Shown: positions 35,776 to 45,363 of the stretch, piece by piece
How positions within the stretch are numbered: position 1 is the first letter of the stretch
Layout of the letters: every line of letters starts with the position of its first letter
Assembly: GCF_009650765.1 (NCBI RefSeq)
Contig: NZ_CP045740.1
Coordinates: 6,920,001-6,984,000, forward strand
Direction of reading: 5' to 3'
DNA length: 64,000 nt
Source of the DNA: Streptomyces sp. SUK 48
GTDB lineage: Bacteria; Actinomycetota; Actinomycetes; Streptomycetales; Streptomycetaceae
The notes under the pieces: generated by a model
What the model saw: the letters and a program-made list of their open reading frames with translations, nothing else
The model's database searches: none
What the model was told of the DNA's origin: nothing
Program-made: the position numbers and the translations under genes

Positions 35776-38373
35776 TCAACTCACGGTCGCCGCAGTGGCG
35801 TTGGCAGTAGAAGCGGTCGGGGCGGGGGCACCCGGCGCGCCGTCGGCCGCCGGCATCTCCACGGCGGGGTTGCCGCCCCAGCGGGCGCCCGGGGGCACCT
35901 CCTCGCCCTTCATGAGGAAGGAGTCGGAGACCAGCACCGAGCCCTCGCCCATCGTCACGCCGTAGTGGACATGGGCGGAGACGCCCAGCGTGGTACCGGC
36001 GCCGAGCCGGATGTAGTCCGACTTGAAGGTGCCGTCCTCCTGCGAGTGGCACTGGATCTTGCTGCCCGCGTTGAGGGTGCACCCGTCGCCGATGACCGCG
36101 AGGGTGCGGTCGGTGATGTAGCAGCCGTCGTCGAACACCATGCGGCCCACGCGCACCCCCATCAGCCGCCAGACCAGGGTCTTGAACGGGGTGCCGTTGA
36201 AGATGTTGAGCCACTGCGACGGCACCTTCCACAGGCGCTCGATCCGCCAGAAGTCCCGGTCGTAGATGGAGCACAACTGGGGCCGCAGCCCGCGGAACCT
36301 GGTCATGCAGCGCTCCAGCACGATGTAGTACGCGGTGGAGAAGGCGAGCGTGAGCGCCAGATAGGCTCCTATCACCACATGGCCCGCCATGCCGTACAGA
36401 TCCACCGTGGCCAGCGCGAACAGGGTGAGCACGAAGACGTGCAGCCAGCGGGCGAGCAGCCACCAGGCCATCGAGCGCAGGTTGTAGTGGTTCTTCGCCC
36501 GCAGCCGCGTGCTCAGTTCCTCGCCCTCGCGCAGATGATCGAAGCGGGCGTCCCGGTCGACCGAGCGCGGGATCTCGAAGCAGGGCGAGCCGAGCAGGCC
36601 CACACCCTGTCTGATCTCGCCGTCCAGCGGGATCATCACCTTGGTCGCCAGCAGGCAGTTCTCGCCCGTCCGGCCGCCCACCGGGTAGGCGATGTTGTTG
36701 CCGAGGAAGTTGCGCGGCCCGATCGACACCCGAGACAGCCGGAACGACGTGCTCGAATAGTCGGCGTTGAGGACGGAGAGCCCGTCGGCCACCATGGTGC
36801 CGCTGCCGACCGACACCAACAGCGGTGTCTCGTGCTGCACTTCGGTGCCGAAGTTCGAGCCGGTCTGCTCGACGTGCGACAGGTCGTACCCGAGGCCGCG
36901 CAGATAGTGCACGACGAAGGAGCTGTCACCGAACAGCCAGGCGTAGAACTTGACGTTCGTCAGCCGGGCCGTCACGCGGTGCAGCGCGTAGCGGGCGCCG
37001 TAGAGCGGGTAGACCCGGTCGGGCCGGACGACCAGCCGCAGCAGGCGGGGCAGTGTGTACAGGACGACGAGGCCCACCAGGATGAAGCCGAGGAACAGCG
37101 CGAGGGAGAGCAGCAGGGCGTCGGTGAGCAACTGGCCCGGCGCCAGGTCGTCGGTGTCCGGGTCGAGGCGATCGCCGATCGCCGGTACCGCGGTGAACAG
37201 TATGTACATCCCGCCGACGGCCAACGGAATGTAGACGAAGACCAGTTGGAGCAGGGTGCCCAGGCCGAACCAGGCCCGGCGCAGGGTGCCGCACCGCGCG
37301 GGCGGCACCCGCAGGTAGTCGGTGCCCGTCGGCTCGGCGGGCGAGCCGTGCCAGCGCTCGCCGGCCGGGACCGCCTGGCCGCGGTGCAGCGCCGAGGCGT
37401 GTCCGAGCTGCGCGCCGTCGCCCATCGCGGTGTCGATGTCCAGGGTGGTCTTCTCCCCGATGAACACGCCCTCGCCCAGGGTGATCCGGCCGGTCTGGAT
37501 GCGGCCCCGGTGCGCCCGGTAGCCGAGGATGAAAGAGTCCTTGCGGATCACCGTCCCGGCACCGATCGTCACCAGGTCGGGGCAGACCGGCAGGGTGTGC
37601 GAGAGGATCGTGACCCCCTTGCCGATCCGCGCGCCGAGGGCCCGCAGATACAGCACGTACAGCGGGGTGCCGGCGAGGAAGACCATCGGGTTCGCGTGCA
37701 GCAGCACCTTCACCAGCCAGAAGCGCAGGTACGCGAGGCCCCAGACGGGGAAGTCGGCCGGCTTGGCGCGGCCGACCAGCAGCCACTTGGCGATGACCGG
37801 GAAGACGCACAGGGCGATGAACCCGGTGCCGCCGAAGAGCAGCGACCGTACGTAGATGTCGGCGATCCCGTTGCCGTCGGCGACCCACTCGTAGCCGGTG
37901 CCGGTGACCAGACCGGAGACGAACGAGGAGGCGAGGAACGCCAGCAACTGGAAGGCCCCGCACAGGAAGTGGGTCAGCCGGCTGGTGTCCGGCAGGGGCG
38001 CGGGAGGCGCGGCGGGTGCCGGTGCCGCGGGTGCCGTCGTACGGGTCGCGGCCTGGTCCGGCGGGGGAGCGGCCGGGGCGAGTCCCTCGGCCAGGTCCCG
38101 GATGGTGGGGTACCGGTAGATGTCCCGCATCGAGGGGGACGGCAGATCGGGCCGCTTGCGGGCCCGTGCGCAGAACTGGGCCATGACCAGGGAGTTGGCG
38201 CCGAGGTCGGTGAAGAAGTGGCTGTCCACCGGGACCCGCTCACTGCCCACCACTTCGGCCAGCACGTCCGCGAGTCTGCTCTCGGTCTCTGTTCTGTCCG
38301 GGCCGGCGCCGCTCACGGAGAGGGCGGGTGCGTCCGGCCCGCTTATATCGATCTCGGAAGACTGCTCCACCAT
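35776..38373 (-). CDS. Carrier domain plus multi-pass membrane NRPS-terminal domain protein (Pls/PosA type)
   Basis: 865 residues. An N-terminal carrier protein domain (FFTDLGANSLVMAQFC, Ser attachment site at about residue 55) is followed by several TM helices alternating with soluble left-handed-helix/acyltransferase-like segments rich in hexapeptide-type turns (VTIGAGTVIRKDSFILG, ITLGEGVFIGEKTTLDIDTAMG, GDGCTLNAGSKIQCHS, LGAGTTLGVSAHVHYG). This is the terminal domain of poly-epsilon-lysine synthase and poly-diaminopropionate synthetase, which makes isopeptide homopolymers at the membrane. Here it stands alone with its own carrier domain instead of being fused to A-T. ATG at 38373 with GAGGAG 6 bases upstream. 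It is the first gene of the operon. Confidence 0.82.
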   Translation of the reverse strand: MVEQSSEIDISGPDAPALSVSGAGPDRTETESRLADVLAEVVGSERVPVDSHFFTDLGANSLVMAQFCARARKRPDLPSPSMRDIYRYPTIRDLAEGLAPAAPPPDQAATRTTAPAAPAPAAPPAPLPDTSRLTHFLCGAFQLLAFLASSFVSGLVTGTGYEWVADGNGIADIYVRSLLFGGTGFIALCVFPVIAKWLLVGRAKPADFPVWGLAYLRFWLVKVLLHANPMVFLAGTPLYVLYLRALGARIGKGVTILSHTLPVCPDLVTIGAGTVIRKDSFILGYRAHRGRIQTGRITLGEGVFIGEKTTLDIDTAMGDGAQLGHASALHRGQAVPAGERWHGSPAEPTGTDYLRVPPARCGTLRRAWFGLGTLLQLVFVYIPLAVGGMYILFTAVPAIGDRLDPDTDDLAPGQLLTDALLLSLALFLGFILVGLVVLYTLPRLLRLVVRPDRVYPLYGARYALHRVTARLTNVKFYAWLFGDSSFVVHYLRGLGYDLSHVEQTGSNFGTEVQHETPLLVSVGSGTMVADGLSVLNADYSSTSFRLSRVSIGPRNFLGNNIAYPVGGRTGENCLLATKVMIPLDGEIRQGVGLLGSPCFEIPRSVDRDARFDHLREGEELSTRLRAKNHYNLRSMAWWLLARWLHVFVLTLFALATVDLYGMAGHVVIGAYLALTLAFSTAYYIVLERCMTRFRGLRPQLCSIYDRDFWRIERLWKVPSQWLNIFNGTPFKTLVWRLMGVRVGRMVFDDGCYITDRTLAVIGDGCTLNAGSKIQCHSQEDGTFKSDYIRLGAGTTLGVSAHVHYGVTMGEGSVLVSDSFLMKGEEVPPGARWGGNPAVEMPAADGAPGAPAPTASTANATAATVS

Positions 38374-38637
38374 TCGATCTCCTCGAGAACGTTCTGGATC
38401 GTTGATGCACATTCCTGATCACGAACCGCCAATTCAGTGTGGACAGGGCACCGTAAGCCTGTCACTTCGAACCATTCGCCCGACTCGCCGGAAATGCCCG
38501 ACGGAGCCGTGATCCTTGGGCGCCCGGGGCTGACGGCCGCTGCGGATCACCCGTTTGGCGGTTCACTCGTGCGGCAGCGTCGGGGGTTGGGGCGTGGGTT
38601 TCAGGGAGGTCCGGGCGGAGGTTCGGGTCCCCGGCGC

Positions 38638-39129
38638 TCAGTACCGAAGGGCCGTGCCGACGTTCGCCCGCACCGTGCCGTGCAGCCGGCGGTTGCTGCG
38701 CGCGGTGCCGTGGCCCGTGGCGTGCGCGGCCACGTTCCTGACCGTCAGCACGACGACGTCGACCAGATTGCCCTTGCCGTCCGTGAAGTTGACCTGGACG
38801 GCGAAGGACTTGGCGGCGGATGCGGTGTTCCGCGCGGTCACCGTGGTGGTGGCCCGGCCGTCGCCGCCGACGGTGACGGCGCCGAGGCTCACCTGGTCCT
38901 TGGCGTTCACGCCGCCCTTTGCCTCGTCGAGTCTGCGGCCGGCCTCCGCCGAGGCCGAGGCGAGCGCGTCGCCGCCCCGGGAGGCGAGCGAGGCGGCGGC
39001 GGAGGCGGCCGAGGCGGCCTGCTCGGCGGGCGTGGGGGAATGCCGGGAGCCGTTGCCGCAGCCGGCGGCCGACACCATCACCAGGGCCAGTACCGCGCCC
39101 GCCGCGCCCCGTCGCCCGTGCCCTGCCAT
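38638..39129 (-). CDS. Small secreted lipoprotein with an FxLYD-like domain
   Basis: 163 residues. A twin-basic signal peptide ends in a lipobox (VMVSAAGC, Cys at about residue 24). An Ala/Ser-rich spacer follows, then a beta domain of about 85 residues (ATTTVTARNTASAAKSFAVQVNF, VDVVVLTVRNVAAHATG) that resembles the FxLYD fold. Function is unknown. It lies upstream of the NRPS operon in the same direction but 264 bp away, so co-transcription is unlikely, and it is divergent from another small lipoprotein. Confidence 0.72.
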   Translation of the reverse strand: MAGHGRRGAAGAVLALVMVSAAGCGNGSRHSPTPAEQAASAASAAASLASRGGDALASASAEAGRRLDEAKGGVNAKDQVSLGAVTVGGDGRATTTVTARNTASAAKSFAVQVNFTDGKGNLVDVVVLTVRNVAAHATGHGTARSNRRLHGTVRANVGTALRY

Positions 39130-39374
39130 GTGTGACTCCCGTGCCCTCGCCGCGATGCGTTCCCCTCAGTGAAGGGGTGGCGGCCGCACCCCGCACACCG
39201 GGTGCGACACCCGGGCCACACAGGCACCCGAAAGGCCCTCAGGGCGCCGCTGAACAGGCGATGTGCCCGGGGCGGACGCCCTCGCCGGGCGGTCCGGCGC
39301 ACTCTGGCGGATAGTGGTGGAGGGGTCAGGTCCCCCGGCAGCACCCGTCTTGGCGTCTTGGCACAGGAGGCCCG

Positions 39375-39710
39375 ATGCGCGCTTCACGGCCGCTGGCCGC
39401 GCTCACCGGTTTCGCGTTGCTCGGCATCGCGCTCACCGCCTGCCAGGACCAGGCGTCCGGCCAGATCGTGGTCCGGAACAACGGACGGGTCGTGCAGACC
39501 CTCACCAACCCCTCGGTCAAGGGCTGCCACCGGCTTCCCCGGAGCGCCACCCATGTGACCAACCAGACCCAGAGCAGCCTGCGCCTCTACACGACCCCGA
39601 ACTGCACGGTGCCCGCGGGCGGCGCGTACAACTTCCTGGACATCGGCGCGACGGACCAGGCGGTGCGGGCGACGGGACTGTGGAACAGCTTCGACTTCGC
39701 ACCGGAGTGA
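39375..39710 (+). CDS. Small lipoprotein of unknown function
   Basis: 111 residues. The signal peptide LTGFALLGIALTAC ends in a lipobox Cys at residue 23. The mature part has two further cysteines (VKGCHRL, TPNCTVPAGG) that may form a disulfide. CAGGAGG stands 5 bases before the ATG at 39375. No family is recognised. It is divergent from the other lipoprotein gene. Confidence 0.72.
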   Translation: MRASRPLAALTGFALLGIALTACQDQASGQIVVRNNGRVVQTLTNPSVKGCHRLPRSATHVTNQTQSSLRLYTTPNCTVPAGGAYNFLDIGATDQAVRATGLWNSFDFAPE

Positions 39711-39980
39711 GGGACGACGGCCTCGGCCGACGACTCCCCTCGCGGCACTGAAGCGTCCCCCTGTCAACAGGCCCACGAGTAGAGCCGGTCGGCGACGAAG
39801 ATCACCGGGACGTCCCCCGATCACACCACCACGGACCGGGCCTTTCGGTGCTCGGGAGGACAGGTTCCGGCCGGCCCGGCATCGGCCCGTGCGCGAGCGT
39901 CCCGGCCCTCGTCCGTCCGCCCTCGGCCCCTACCGGTTTGTCGATACGATGGCTGCCATGGCGAGTTGGGGGAGTGCTGG

Positions 39981-42388
39981 GTGGACCCGTTGATCGACTT
40001 GGTGTTCTCGGCGGTCGGCACGGTCGCCTCCGGCGCGCTGTCCGGGGCGGGCGGCGAGATGGGCAGGCGGATCTCGGAGCGCTTGCACGGACTGCTCGGC
40101 CGGGCGGGGTCCCAGCCGGGCGCCCCCTCCGGCCGGCAGGTACTCGTCCTGCCCGTCACCGAGCATGAACGCAGGGCCGCCGCCTCACAGCTCGTGGAAC
40201 TCGCTTACAGCTCACCGGAGTTCGCCCGTGAGGTGCGGGAATGGGTCCGCGAGGCGTCCTGGCTGGCGCCCCGCCCGCTGCCCGCCGTGGCGCCCGGTGC
40301 CTCCCGCCCGCAGATGCTGCCGCCCGCCACCGCCGCCTTCACCGACCGCGAGGACGTACTCGCCTGGATCAAGGGTCTGCTGGAGGACGCCGGCCGCGCA
40401 CCCGGCGCACCGGTCGTCGCCACCCTCACCGGGCCGGGCGGCATCGGCAAGACCGCCACCGCCGTACGGTGCGCGCACGAGCTGCGCGAGGCGTTCCCGG
40501 ACGGAGTCCTGTTCGCCGATCTGGCCGGCGCGTCCGCCGGAACCGCCCTCACACCGTCCGACGTGCTCGTCCGGTTCCTGGAGAGCCTCGGAGCGGGCAC
40601 CACGGGCACCATCCCCGGCGACGAGGCACGGCAGCGGGACCTGTTCCGGGACTGCACGGCCGGCCGGCGCATGATCGTCGTACTGGACAACGCGCTGGAC
40701 GACGCACAGGTGCTCCCCCTGCTGCCCGCCTCGCCCGGCTCCCTCGTCCTGGTGACCAGCCGGCACCGCCTCGGCCGGCTCGTGGCCGAACACGGCGCGC
40801 ACCCCTTCACCCTGCGGCCGCTGTCGACCGCGGACTCCGTCCTGCTGCTGCGCCGCGTCTCCGGGCCAAGCCGGTCGGCCGCGCCGGAGGAGGTCGTCCG
40901 GGCCGTCGCGGAGGGCACCGGCGGCATCCCGCTCGCGGTGTGCACCACCGGCGCCGGACTCGCCGTCCGTGAACACCTCTCCTGGGACCGCGTCGCGCGC
41001 GGGCTCTCCGACCGGATCAACGGCACCCGGCAGCCAGGAGTCCCCATGGGCGACACCGACCCGCACGCCCCCGCCGACCCCGTCCGGCATGCCCAGGACG
41101 TGTCGTACGGCGAACTCACCCCGAATGCGCCGCGTTCTACCGCGCGCTGGCGGTCTGGTCCTGGCCGACCGTGAACGTCCTGTGCGCCGCGCACGCGGCC
41201 GGCGTCGAGGAGGACCGGGCACGGGACATGCTGGAGCGGTTGGCCCGCGTCCATCTGCTGGAGGAAGTCGCGGAGGAGCGCTACCGCTTCCATGACCTGG
41301 CCCGGGCGCACGCCCGCGAGCTGGCGGTCGCCGAGGACGGGGAACGGCGGATGCGCGAGGCGGTCCGCCGGGTGGCGATCGCGTATCTGCGGTTCGCGGC
41401 GGCCGCGGACCTGCGGGTGATCCCGCACCGCTGGCACCTCGGCCCCGTCTACGACCGTCTCACCGTGCCGGAGCACCCCGAAGCGGGAGCCAGCGCCCGG
41501 GCGTTGGCGGAGCTGCGCGCCGAGCGACAGAACCTCGCAGCCGTCATCCACGCGGCCGAGCACCACGGCTACGACGACCTCGTGTGGCAGCTGTGCGAGG
41601 CGATGTGGAGCCTGCATCTGCGGCTCGGCTTCCACGCCCAGTGGATCGAGACGCATCTGCGCGGGGTCGAGGCCGCCCGGCGTGGCGCCGAGGAGTTCGG
41701 CGACCGGCGCGCGGTGGGCCGCATGCTGGTCCAACTGGCCTTCGCCTACATGGGGGTCGGCGACGCCGACAAGGCGGAGGAGGCCCTGGAGGCGGCCGTC
41801 GCCGCCGATGCGGCATGCGGGCATCTGCGCGGCCGGGCAACCGCTCTGGAGGCCCTCGGGCTGCTCCGCCTCAAGCTGTGGCGCCATGACGAGGCACGCC
41901 ACGGCTTCGAAGAGGCCCTGCGCGTCCTGGGCGGCATCCGCGAGGGCGACGACGGATGGCGGGACGTCCCCCGCGCCACCGCACTCCTGGAGCACCACAT
42001 CGGCCGCGCCCTCGTCCAGGAGGGAGAATTCCCGTCCGCCCTGGCGAAGTTGAACGACGCGCTGGTGCGCTTGCGCACCCTGCCCGACGGCGCCGACACC
42101 TACAACGAGGGCCGCGTCTACATGAGCCTGGGCGAGGCTCACCTCAGCGCCGGCGACCCCGAACTCGCCCTCGTCTGCCTGGACAAGGCCGTCGAGACCA
42201 TGACGGCCGAGGGCGCGGGCCTCCAGCTCGCCGACGCCCTGGAACAGCGGGCCGAGGGCCACGCCCTCGCCGGTCACCCGGAGGCGGCGGCCGAGGACCT
42301 GCGGGGTGCCGCCGAGCGGTACGAGAAGCAGGAGAACACGGTCGGCGCGGAACGGGTTCGGGAGCGCCTCGCGGCGCTGGAGGGCTGA
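39981..42388 (+). pseudogene. STAND-class NTPase (NB-ARC-like) with TPR C-terminus, split by a 1-base frameshift
   Basis: The first frame (GTG 39981, GGGGAG upstream) encodes about 380 residues with a P-loop GPGGIGKT, Walker B-like MIVVLDNALDD and LVLVTSRHRL, as in Streptomyces NB-ARC/SARP-type STAND proteins. At 41121-41125 the reading CTC ACC CCG AAT leaves the family pattern. Reading GAA from base 41123 in the other frame restores ECAAFYRALAVWSWP and continues as a winged helix plus TPR repeats to 42388 (LVQLAFAYMGVGDADKAEEAL and further repeats). The data fit loss of one G from CCGGAA. Either the gene is broken, there is a sequencing error, or frameshifting occurs. Intact it would be about 802 residues, a nucleotide-switch regulator or defence-type sensor. 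Confidence 0.75.
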
Positions 42389-42398
42389 GGCGCGAGGG

Positions 42399-44204
42399 CT
42401 ACGCCGGGTGCGTCGGCAGGCGTTCGATCGTCACGCGGTGGGTCACCGTGCCCGTGCGGACCGTCAGTTCGGGGATGGCCTCGGAGAGTTTGCGGCCGGT
42501 GGTGAGCCAGGTGTGGAGGGCGGAGGCGTAGGCCGCCGGGTCGCAGAGGTCGGGGCGGCCGTCGGGGGAGGGGGCGGCGGCGAGGCGCAGCAGGTCGCCC
42601 CGGCGGGTGCGGACGACGCAGCGGTCCGGTCCGTCGGCGTAGGCCGCCAGCGCGGCGTAGGGGTAGCGGCCCAGCGCCTCCGCGGTCCAGGCGCCGGGTG
42701 GGCCGAGGCGGGGGTCGTCGGCGGGGGCGTGGCGCAGGACGACGTCCGCGAGGCGCAGCCGGCCGGCCTCGCGGGTCTCCTCGTCGACCGCCGTGTGCGC
42801 GTACGCCGTGGCCGCCGCCGCGAGGCCGTCGGCCGGGTCGGGGGCGTCGCCGGACACCGGGTGCCGTACGAGCACCACTTCCGGCACCGGGCCGTCGGCC
42901 ACCTCCGCGAACACCCGAACGGGCGTGGTGCGGCAGGCCGGTTGGTGGGGCGGCAGGGGCAGGGGGTCGAGCAACGCGGTGTGGCCGGCGGGCTCCGGCA
43001 GGCCCATGAGACGGTAGAAGAGGTGGCGCAGCAGCCCGGCGGACTCGCCCGGCGATGAACTGGCCTGCTCGGCGAAGTGCGCGTAGCCCTCCGGCGCGTG
43101 GGAGGCGATCGCCGCGTCGATCTGGGCGCGCAGGCTGCCGCGCCGGACCAGCCGGGGCGCCGTACGGCCGAGCGCGGCCACCGGGGAGTGCGGGTCGAGC
43201 GCGTCCTGCGGGAACGCCCCGAGGAGTACGGGGACGCCGATGGCCGCCGCGTAGTAGGTGACGCTGGAGTGGTCGCCGAGCACGCAGTCCGCCGCGATCA
43301 GCGCCTGCCGCCACCAGTCGAGCGGCGGTACGGCGTCCAGACCGGCCCGCCGGGCGTGGTCCAGCCAGGCCCTGACCTGCCCCGGACCGTGCCCGTACCA
43401 GATGTTCGGGTGCAGGACGGCGACGGACCGGTACTCGTCGGCCGGCAGCTCCGTGGTCAGCCGGGACAGCAACCAGGGCAGCAGGTCGTCCGCCTCCGCC
43501 TCCTCGCCCGAGCCCGCCTCCGCCGCGCCGAACAGCGACCGCGACGACCAGGTCGAGCTGAGGACGACCAGCTGCTGCCCCGGTGCCACCCCGAGGGCGC
43601 GGCGGAAGAGTTCGCGCTGCGGGAGCGCGGCGATGAGCCGGTCGTAGCAGGGATCGCCCGCCAGTACGGCCGTCGGCGCGGCCTGCGGGCAGGAGGCGCG
43701 CAGTCGCTCCAGTTGCTCGGGGTGGGACAGGACGGTGGCCGCGGCGAGCGGCCGGCCGCGGTGCAGCAGCCAGTCCGGCGAGAGCCCGAAGACCGGTGCG
43801 GCCGACCGCTGTCCGGCGTCCGGTGGCGCGAGCCGCTTGTTGTAGCCCATCCCGTGGGACAGCACGACCAACTCGCCCCGGATCTCATGCAGTTCGCCGC
43901 CGTAACTCGCCGAGACGGCCAGGTCGAACGTGGTCTCCTTGGCCTGCTCCCACGACAGGACCGGCAGCCCCGTGCCGGTCAGCAGCTCGACCACCCCCGC
44001 GAGGAACGGCGAGGACCCCGTGCACGTGGCGAACAACTGGAGCCGTACGTCCCCGCCGAACAGGGGCAGCACATCGAGCAGCCGGGTCGCGGACGTCACG
44101 TTGTGCACCACCAGCAGCACCCGCCGGCACCCCGCCCGGGTGACCCAGCGCTCCGCGTCCGCCCCCACCGGCACCCGCAACCGTGCCGCCCCACCCGTCA
44201 CCAC
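42399..44204 (-). CDS. CDP-glycerol glycerophosphotransferase-like (GT-B) protein
   Basis: 601 residues. The central region has the pattern of CDP-glycerol:poly(glycerophosphate) transferases: LVVLSSTWSSRSLFG, VAVLHPNIWYGHGPGQV and ADCVLGDHSSVTYYAAAIGVPVLLGAF, the last matching the family's DxSS nucleotide-binding site. The N-terminal third (VLLVVHNVTSATRLLDVLPLF) and a C-terminal extension of about 200 residues have no clear match. It may add glycerol phosphate or another CDP-linked group to wall teichoic acid or a related polymer; no other wall-polymer genes are adjacent. GTG start at 44204 or 44201, with a weak ribosome site. Convergent with the STAND gene (10 bp apart). Confidence 0.65.
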   Translation of the reverse strand: MVTGGAARLRVPVGADAERWVTRAGCRRVLLVVHNVTSATRLLDVLPLFGGDVRLQLFATCTGSSPFLAGVVELLTGTGLPVLSWEQAKETTFDLAVSASYGGELHEIRGELVVLSHGMGYNKRLAPPDAGQRSAAPVFGLSPDWLLHRGRPLAAATVLSHPEQLERLRASCPQAAPTAVLAGDPCYDRLIAALPQRELFRRALGVAPGQQLVVLSSTWSSRSLFGAAEAGSGEEAEADDLLPWLLSRLTTELPADEYRSVAVLHPNIWYGHGPGQVRAWLDHARRAGLDAVPPLDWWRQALIAADCVLGDHSSVTYYAAAIGVPVLLGAFPQDALDPHSPVAALGRTAPRLVRRGSLRAQIDAAIASHAPEGYAHFAEQASSSPGESAGLLRHLFYRLMGLPEPAGHTALLDPLPLPPHQPACRTTPVRVFAEVADGPVPEVVLVRHPVSGDAPDPADGLAAAATAYAHTAVDEETREAGRLRLADVVLRHAPADDPRLGPPGAWTAEALGRYPYAALAAYADGPDRCVVRTRRGDLLRLAAAPSPDGRPDLCDPAAYASALHTWLTTGRKLSEAIPELTVRTGTVTHRVTIERLPTHPA

Positions 44205-44572
44205 TGGCGCGTATCCCCGTCCCGACCTGATCGATCCGGCGTTTCTCCGGCCGTCGGTCCGATGCTATCGAGCCGTAACTCCTGGAACCCGCACAGGGAT
44301 CAGACGTACGGCACCCAGGAGGGCCGGCAAGGCATTCCCGAAGGGCGGCGACCGGCGCGGCGACCCGTACCGCAACACCCCATGTCCGCCCGAGGTTCAC
44401 CGCCCGGACCGTGGTCGACGGCGTGCTCGTACGCGACTTCACCCGGGGCGATCTCCCCGGCGCGCTCCGGTCGCCCGCGTCCGGCCCCGCGCGAGCGCCG
44501 GTACCCGTGGCGACGGATATCCGGCCACCTCCGATAATGCTTCAGCCGGGGCGGGCGACGGAGGGAGTACAG
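44205..44572. other. 368-bp divergent intergenic region
   Basis: The gap separates the GT-like gene and the tetR gene. Open frames across it are extensions of neighbours without conserved motifs. The segment 44500-44560 is slightly more AT-rich and probably holds the tetR promoter. I see no RNA gene or strong repeat. Confidence 0.5.
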
Positions 44573-45253
44573 GTGGCCGAGACGTTCAAGCGCCGCGCCC
44601 CGAGCCAGTGGGGCGAGGGCGGCGCCCTGAAGGAGGAGATCCTCGCGGCCGCGGCCCGGCTGCTGGCCGAGTCGGGCCGCGAGGAGGCGCTGTCGCTGCG
44701 CGCGGTCGCCCGCGAGGTCGGCATCGCCGCACCCAGCGTCTATCTGCACTTCAAGGACCGCTCCGAGCTGGTCGCGACGGTGACACGCCGGGCCTACGAG
44801 AAGCTGGTCGCCGAGCTGGGGGAGGCACGGGACGGCGGCACCCCCACGGCCCCCCTCACCCCGCACGCCTCCCTCACCTCGCACTCCCCGCATACCCCCC
44901 GCGCCTCCCACACCCCCCGCTCCGCCCTGCGCGCCATGGTCCACCGCTACTGCACCTTTGCGCTGGAGAACCCCCGGCGCTTCCGGCTGATGTTCGGCGT
45001 CGAGCGCATCGTCGGCCCCCGCGAGGACTCGCCGCGCCACCCGGTGTGGCTGGTCCTCGGCGCCTGGGAGGAAGCGCTGGCCGCGCTGCCGGCGGACCGC
45101 CCCGGGCAGGTGGGCGCCGAGCAGGACGCGCTGCTGCTGTGGTCGGCCCTGCACGGCATCGTCACCATCGCGATGGCCCTGCCCTACGAGGTCGACCGGC
45201 GCGGGCTCATCCAGCGCGCGGACGAGCTGCTCGACCGCATCGTGGCCGGATAG
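44573..45253 (+). CDS. TetR-family regulator of the P450 operon, with a Thr/Pro/His-rich insert
   Basis: 226 residues. The HTH is at residues about 20-65 (LKEEILAAAARLLAESG, LRAVAREVGIAAPSVYLHF). The C-terminal domain is of the WHG type (MVHRYCTFALENPRRFRLMFG...LLLWSALHGIVTIAMALPYEVD). Between them lies a low-complexity insert of about 28 residues built from TPH/SHT-like repeats. GTG at 44573 is preferred, as GGAGGG sits 7 bases upstream; the longer frame starting at 44411 is unsupported. It lies 110 bp before the P450 gene in the same direction, with operator-like repeats between. Confidence 0.83.
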   Translation: MAETFKRRAPSQWGEGGALKEEILAAAARLLAESGREEALSLRAVAREVGIAAPSVYLHFKDRSELVATVTRRAYEKLVAELGEARDGGTPTAPLTPHASLTSHSPHTPRASHTPRSALRAMVHRYCTFALENPRRFRLMFGVERIVGPREDSPRHPVWLVLGAWEEALAALPADRPGQVGAEQDALLLWSALHGIVTIAMALPYEVDRRGLIQRADELLDRIVAG

Positions 45254-45296
45254 CGACGGCGAACCCTCCGGCACCGTTGACGTGCTCCCCGCGATC

Positions 45297-45330
45297 CCTA
45301 AAGTTGCCTAAAGCACCTAACGCCGTTAGG
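45297..45330. promoter_or_regulatory. Candidate operator in front of the P450 gene
   Basis: CCTAA recurs at 45297, 45307 and 45316, spaced 10 and 9 bases apart. The last copy starts an inverted repeat, CCTAAC (45316-45321) and GTTAGG (45325-45330), with a 3-base spacer. It lies between the tetR stop and the P450 start, so binding by the adjacent TetR protein is likely but inferred. Confidence 0.55.
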
Positions 45331-45363
45331 GGTGTTGGGTGCCCTCTTGCCGAGGAGGCAGCT

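Noticed and set aside
43930..45363. Long upstream extension of the P450 frame
   Set aside because: It runs through the tetR gene in another frame; the P450 starts at the GTG at 45364 with GAGGAGG just upstream.
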